From an uncultured Clostridium sp. (GTDB lineage Bacteria > Bacillota > Clostridia > TANB77 > CAG-508): a DNA stretch of 64,000 nt. The notes under the pieces were generated by a model. That model did no database searches. It was not told where the DNA came from and worked only from the letters and a program-made list of their open reading frames with translations. Shown here in pieces: positions 60,233-64,000 of the stretch (positions within the stretch are counted from its first letter, which is position 1; every line of letters begins with the position of its first letter). The position numbers and the translations under genes are program-made. The DNA lies in the NCBI GenBank assembly GCA_900552135.1, contig URYN01000006.1:1-64000 (forward strand). Direction: 5' to 3'.

Positions 60233-60874
60233 TTATACAAAATGTTTTATAAATGATTTTCTATGTATTTGACATGGTCCGTAATCTTTTAGTGCCTTTA
60301 TATGTTCTGCTGTTCCATATCCCTTGTTTTTTTCAAAATCATATACTGGATATATTTCATTCCATTGTCTCATTATTCTATCCCTTGTAACTTTTGCAAT
60401 TATTGATGCACATGAAATTGAATATCTTGTTGCATCTCCTTTTATTATTGATTGATATGGAATTTGGAATGTATCTATGTCTTTCAAAGCATCTACTATT
60501 ACTATATCTGGCTTTTGTCCTAGTTTTTCAATTACTTCTCCTAAAGCAAGATGTAAGCCCATTTTTGTTGCATTTAGAATATTTATCTCATCTATTTCTT
60601 TCTCTGATATTATTCCAACCCCCCAAGCAAGGGCCTCTTCTGTGATTTTATCATATAATATTTCTCTTCTTTTTTCTGTTACTTTCTTTGAGTCGTTTAC
60701 CCATTCTATTTTTGAATCTCTTGGCATTACAACTGCTCCAACTACAACAGGCCCTGCTAATGGACCACGTCCCGCTTCATCGATTCCACATATATATTTC
60801 ATGTTTCTTTCGATGTAAAGTTTCTCTTCTTCTGCTTTTAGCATATTTAATCTTTGTTCTTCTTTTTCTTTCAT
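60233..60874 (-). CDS. rnhB: Ribonuclease HII
   Basis: This 213-residue enzyme has the RNase HII signature CGIDEAGRGPLAGPVVVGAVV with catalytic Asp and Glu. VNDSKKVTEKRRE, IVIVDALKD and SISCASIIAKVTRDR also match. It removes ribonucleotides from DNA:RNA hybrids. The N-terminal 24 residues are a charged helix before the catalytic core. AAGAAGG precedes the ATG. Confidence 0.96.
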   Translation of the reverse strand: MKEKEEQRLNMLKAEEEKLYIERNMKYICGIDEAGRGPLAGPVVVGAVVMPRDSKIEWVNDSKKVTEKRREILYDKITEEALAWGVGIISEKEIDEINILNATKMGLHLALGEVIEKLGQKPDIVIVDALKDIDTFQIPYQSIIKGDATRYSISCASIIAKVTRDRIMRQWNEIYPVYDFEKNKGYGTAEHIKALKDYGPCQIHRKSFIKHFV

Positions 60875-60897
60875 TTTCTACCTTCTTCTATTGCTAT

Positions 60898-61458
60898 TTA
60901 TTCTTCTTCCTTGGTTTCTGTATTTGTATCTATTTCTGTATTTTCTTGGTTTGGATTCTGCTCTTGATTTTGTTCTTGTTCTTTACTCTCAGTTTTCTTT
61001 TCAATTTCTGAAAGCTTGTACAACTTTTCATCTTTATTATATTCAAATCCCTTCGTGACTACAATTTCATAGTCATCGTAATTTACTAAAAAGTAGCTTC
61101 CTTCATAGTTAGTTATTTGTAATTCTGCTTTTTGCATGTCCTCATCTTTTAGCACATAAAACTTGTCATACTCATCTTCCTGTAATACATTTTCCTTTAA
61201 AAATTCATTTATAAGTTCATCATCTTCTATTTCACTTATTTTAGTTCCTAAATATTTGTCTTCTTCTCCTTTTACAGTTTGTTTGTCTACATAGCTTTTT
61301 ACTTTCCATTGAACTTGCAACATATCTGTTTTTACAGTTTGTAATTTTGATTCATGATATTTCATTCTTGCAAAATAAACTCCGCTGAATGCAATTAGTG
61401 CAATAATTATCATTAGTATTATTATTTTTATTATTCCGAAGCCCATATTATTTTTCAT
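60898..61458 (-). CDS. Single-pass membrane protein, pseudopilin-like, unknown function
   Basis: This 186-residue protein has a short head (MKNNMG), one hydrophobic helix (FGIIKIIILMIIIALIAFSG), a helical extension (HESKLQTVKTDMLQVQWKVK), a small mixed domain (about 65-150) and a Gln/Glu/Asn tail. The head plus helix plus extended helix looks like a pseudopilin, with cleavage possible after Gly6. However, mature position 5 is Lys and not Glu, so this is only a resemblance. It lies upstream of rnhB on the same strand. Confidence 0.72.
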   Translation of the reverse strand: MKNNMGFGIIKIIILMIIIALIAFSGVYFARMKYHESKLQTVKTDMLQVQWKVKSYVDKQTVKGEEDKYLGTKISEIEDDELINEFLKENVLQEDEYDKFYVLKDEDMQKAELQITNYEGSYFLVNYDDYEIVVTKGFEYNKDEKLYKLSEIEKKTESKEQEQNQEQNPNQENTEIDTNTETKEEE

Positions 61459-61552
61459 GTTATTTCCCTTTCTGCTATTTATTGCATAGTTGATTATATA
61501 TTTTTATTTTTAATAATTCAAGTATTTATTTCCATAAAGTTGGCATCAAAGG

Positions 61553-61592
61553 AATAAAAAAATTGACTGCCATATCTCTGGCAATCAATTTG
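61553..61592 (-). terminator. Intrinsic terminator of htrA
   Basis: AAATTGACTGCC and GGCAATCAATTT form a stem with one wobble pair, with a T run on the minus strand downstream of the htrA stop. Confidence 0.88.
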
Positions 61593-61713
61593 AAAATAAA
61601 AGGGGATGTTTTTGTTTTTTAGTTAGTAATAAGTATCAGTTCTTACTAACTATGCTTATATATTACCAATAGTTTTTGTCCTTTGCGTGAACTAAATGTA
61701 ACTAGTTCGTATT
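61593..61713. other. Intergenic stretch after htrA
   Basis: There is no gene here. TAGTTAGTAA and TTACTAACTA (about 61620-61649) form an additional imperfect inverted repeat in the 3' untranslated region. Confidence 0.4.
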
Positions 61714-63150
61714 TTATTGTTGTTCCTGTAATGTTAATGTAAATTCCTTTGTATTACCATTTCTGTTTACTGTAATTGTCATTGTATCACCGATTTGATG
61801 TGTGTTTTTTACTTCATTTAGTTCAGTCATTGTCTTTACATCTTTACCATCTGCTTTTACAATTACGTCTCCAGATTTTATTCCTGCTTTTTCAGCTGCT
61901 GAATATTCATCTACTGATGCAACATATATTCCTTCAACCAAATTATTTTTCTTTGCTGTGTCAGCGTCTAAGTCTCTTCCTCTAACTCCTATATAAGGTC
62001 TTTTTACTTTGTTATATTGAATTAATTGTTCATATATAGGTTTTGCTGAATTTATTGGAATTGCAAATCCCATTCCTTCAACACCTGTTGCAGATACTTT
62101 AAGTGTATTTACACCTATTACTTGACCCTTGCTATTTACTAATGCTCCACCGCTGTTTCCAGAGTTTATAGCAGCATCTGTTTGAATTAATTTATATGTT
62201 TTTTCATCTGAATCTGTTACTTCTCTGTTTACAGCACTTATTATTCCTCCAGTTACAGAGCTTTGCATTCCAAGTGGATTTCCTATTGCCATTGCAAATT
62301 CTCCTACATTAACACTGTCTGAATCTCCTAGTTCTGCAGCAGTAAGTCCATCTTTTTCTATTTTGATAACTGCTAAGTCTGTTTGCTCATCAGTGCCAAC
62401 AACTTTTGCATCATATTCTGTTTCGTCATTATATAGATATACACTAACTTTACTTGCAGTTCCTATTTCATAATATGAAGATGATGAACTAGAATTTATT
62501 ACGTGATTGTTTGTTAAGATGTATCCGTCTTCACTTATTACAATTCCAGAACCCTCTGCTTCTGCAGTTCCTTGTCTATTCATAAATATTGAATTTACAG
62601 TGTATTCAACTTTTATTCCTACTATTGATGGTTGTACCTTTGCAGCAACAGCCATTCCTGTTTCAGAATATTTTTCTAATGATATTTGTGTTGTATTGAT
62701 TTGTGAACTTGTGCTTGTAGAATTTGTTGTTACTGTTGTAGCTTTATTGCTTCCAATAATATTCTCTTTTATTTCAGGAATTCCGAAGCAAGTTCCTAAA
62801 ACTATTCCAGCTCCTAAAACACCACTTAGAAATGGTACAGCAACTGTTTTTGCAAATCCGTTAGATTTTGTTTTTTTATTTTTTGAATTTGTATTTTGGT
62901 TTGGCTTTACAGCCTTAAACTCTTTTCCTGATTTATCTATTACAGCATCAGGCGTTTTTGATGTATTATTCACATTTTGTGCATTTCCTTGTATATTTGA
63001 TTGCACACTTGCTTGTGTGTTTGCGTATGAATTTGATTGCGCATTCATTTGTGTATTTTCCTGCATGTTTTGCACATTTGCTTGGCTTTCTGCCATGTTG
63101 TTATTAACTTCTTTTTCTTGATTATTTTGAATGTTATTATTGTCTTCCAT
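61714..63150 (-). CDS. htrA: HtrA/DegP-type membrane-anchored serine protease with PDZ domain
   Basis: This protein of about 478 residues has a long Asn/Gln/Ala-rich cytoplasmic part (1-95), one membrane helix (about 103-123, VAVPFLSGVLGAGIVLG), and an S1C protease domain with the triad His (LTNNHVI), Asp (QTDLAVIKI) and Ser (GNSGGAL). A C-terminal PDZ domain lies at about 385-478 (GIKSGDVIVKADGKDVKTM). It acts outside the membrane as a quality-control protease. The Asn/Gln-rich head is unusually long. The second ATG is preferred for spacing to AAAGGAAG. Its promoter has regulator-like direct repeats. Confidence 0.93.
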   Translation of the reverse strand: MEDNNNIQNNQEKEVNNNMAESQANVQNMQENTQMNAQSNSYANTQASVQSNIQGNAQNVNNTSKTPDAVIDKSGKEFKAVKPNQNTNSKNKKTKSNGFAKTVAVPFLSGVLGAGIVLGTCFGIPEIKENIIGSNKATTVTTNSTSTSSQINTTQISLEKYSETGMAVAAKVQPSIVGIKVEYTVNSIFMNRQGTAEAEGSGIVISEDGYILTNNHVINSSSSSSYYEIGTASKVSVYLYNDETEYDAKVVGTDEQTDLAVIKIEKDGLTAAELGDSDSVNVGEFAMAIGNPLGMQSSVTGGIISAVNREVTDSDEKTYKLIQTDAAINSGNSGGALVNSKGQVIGVNTLKVSATGVEGMGFAIPINSAKPIYEQLIQYNKVKRPYIGVRGRDLDADTAKKNNLVEGIYVASVDEYSAAEKAGIKSGDVIVKADGKDVKTMTELNEVKNTHQIGDTMTITVNRNGNTKEFTLTLQEQQ

Positions 63151-63172
63151 TTTCATTCTTCCTTTCAGTATT

Positions 63173-63228
63173 ATTTTACATCATTACATTTTTATATTAC
63201 AATAGAATTGTGAAAAATGTGTGAAAAA
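63173..63228 (-). promoter_or_regulatory. htrA promoter with 11-bp direct repeats
   Basis: On the minus strand TTGTAA, 18 bases, TAAAAT forms a probable promoter (63173-63202). Two TTTTTCACA units exactly 11 bp apart lie just upstream (63209-63228). This is the pattern of an OmpR-family activator site; in Bacillus subtilis htrA is under such a regulator (CssR). Confidence 0.5.
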
Positions 63229-63277
63229 AATGTAATAATTTTGCTTTATTTCGGCGTGAATTCTTTAAGTGCCAACA

Positions 63278-63312
63278 AAAAAATCCCCAGCAATGTCTGC
63301 CTAGGAATTTTT
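63278..63312 (-). terminator. Intrinsic terminator of the M23 peptidase gene
   Basis: On the minus strand AAATTCCTAGGCAG and GCTGGGGATTT form an imperfect stem, followed by seven T residues. Confidence 0.7.
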
Positions 63313-64000
63313 ATTTGTATATATATTTTTGTGGGTTTACAGAGCTTCCATTTAATCTAATTTCAAAGTGTAAATGGTTACCTGTAGAGTTACCAGTTGA
63401 TCCGACGGCAGCAATTACTGTTCCTGCTTCTACTTCATCTCCAACTGATGCATATAATTTGCTACAATGTCCATAATAAGTTTGAACTCCATTTTCATGG
63501 TCGATTATTATTAAATATCCATATCCGCTCATCCAGCCAGAATATGATACTGTACCTGGTGCAGCAGCCTTTATGTTTGTACCTGCTGGCGCTGCTATAT
63601 CTAGACCACCGTGTGCGTGGTTTCTTACACTTGTTTCTACAACTCCATATCTGGATGTTATATTTCCTACAACTGGTAGAGTACTAAAATATACTCCATT
63701 AAATGTTGCTTCTGCAATTCTTTCTTGTTCGCTTTTTATTTCTCTTAAATCAGTATCAATACTTGTTTTTGCTACTGATAATTCAACAGTTCCTATATCT
63801 TCCTCATTTTTTGTATACTGTTCCAATATTGCAACTGTTGCCACCTCATCAGAATACTCTTCGTTCATTTCTTGAACTATGTTTTCTGCTTCTTCTAATG
63901 TATTTACAGATGTTTTGTTTTCACCGTTTACTGTTATAGCATAGAATTTATACAAAGTTGTTGTATTTTCTGCTAAAACTTGAGCAATTTCATATTCATC
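63311..64000 (-). CDS. M23-family peptidase (LytM domain), 5' end beyond window
   Basis: The frame is open to the window edge; the TTG at 63955 is not a real start, as 15 more codons precede it in frame. A mixed N-terminal part (YKFYAITVNGENKTSVNTLE, possibly part of a longer stalk) is followed by the M23 domain (about the last 130 residues). RYGVVETSVRNHAHGGLDIA and GNHLHFEIR carry the zinc ligands (HxxxD and HxH), and YSGWMSGYGYLIIIDHENG fits the lysostaphin fold. It would cut peptidoglycan peptides outside the cell, in division or sporulation. Confidence 0.92.
   Translation of the reverse strand, partial: DEYEIAQVLAENTTTLYKFYAITVNGENKTSVNTLEEAENIVQEMNEEYSDEVATVAILEQYTKNEEDIGTVELSVAKTSIDTDLREIKSEQERIAEATFNGVYFSTLPVVGNITSRYGVVETSVRNHAHGGLDIAAPAGTNIKAAAPGTVSYSGWMSGYGYLIIIDHENGVQTYYGHCSKLYASVGDEVEAGTVIAAVGSTGNSTGNHLHFEIRLNGSSVNPQKYIYK

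Overview
The window comes from the chromosome of a strongly AT-rich, endospore-forming Firmicute, most likely a Clostridia-class anaerobe. The evidence is low GC with AGA as the usual Arg codon, strong GGAGG ribosome sites, an intact sporulation sigma factor SigK, a CwlJ/GerQ-like cortex-lytic pair, a T-box leader before thrS, a CIRCE-type operator before htpG, and a YvyF-like protein. I saw no rRNA, tRNA or CRISPR array. Most genes lie on the minus strand in short operons.

Region by region: 1-118 is the 5' end of a prepilin-like gene. 238-8094 holds a two-component system, a CwlJ/GerQ-like spore germination pair, a flippase-like membrane protein and an FtsX-type ABC transporter. 8181-8597 is a small chimeric antitoxin/Rpn-tail gene. 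8641-12300 is a heterodimeric ABC exporter, and 12461-14209 a divergent DnaB-like ATPase. 14365-19032 is an envelope block: an anchored cyclophilin, two PlsC-like acyltransferases and two GT8 glycosyltransferases. 19231-19737 is an orphan with foreign codon use. 19812-22871 carries a CNNM/CorC protein, SigK and a DUF368 (PopT-type) undecaprenyl-phosphate translocase. 22877-23565 is a HEPN/MNT toxin-antitoxin pair. 23710-26182 is an hpt-trmR-trhP operon for purine salvage and wobble-uridine modification. 26357-26736 holds a tiny gene and its decayed duplicate. 26793-33741 carries typA, an S1-domain protein, a cmk-plsC fusion and an unrecognised coiled-coil protein. 33887-34547 is a Phd/ParE-type toxin-antitoxin module, followed by NUDIX, thrS and htpG. 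39713-41333 has a RusA-type resolvase and an L,D-transpeptidase.

The most unusual block is 41607-50599. It holds a 1046-residue helical protein with an HEXXH metalloprotease motif, a CmpB-type membrane protein, a divergent protein-kinase-like protein, a VirD4/TraG-type coupling ATPase, and, convergent with that, a winged-helix protein like plasmid replication-relaxation proteins. No relaxase or mating-pair genes are present. The rest is housekeeping: rluB/rluD with a GT-C-like membrane protein, rpsB-tsf, pyrimidine-nucleoside phosphorylase, a P-loop kinase, an HD hydrolase, RNase HII, a possible pseudopilin, an HtrA protease and a 5'-truncated M23 peptidase.

A dispersed palindromic repeat (arms TTCGCCCAA / TTGGGCGAA) occurs about nine times between genes, often directly against stop codons; one copy supplies the end of an ABC ATPase gene. 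Many envelope proteins also carry Asn/Glu/Gln/Lys/Thr-rich repetitive tails. Regulatory sites supported by sequence include a T-box, a CIRCE operator overlapping a consensus promoter, 11-bp-spaced direct repeats before the ABC operon and htrA, a SigE/SigK-like promoter before cwlJ, and numerous intrinsic terminators.
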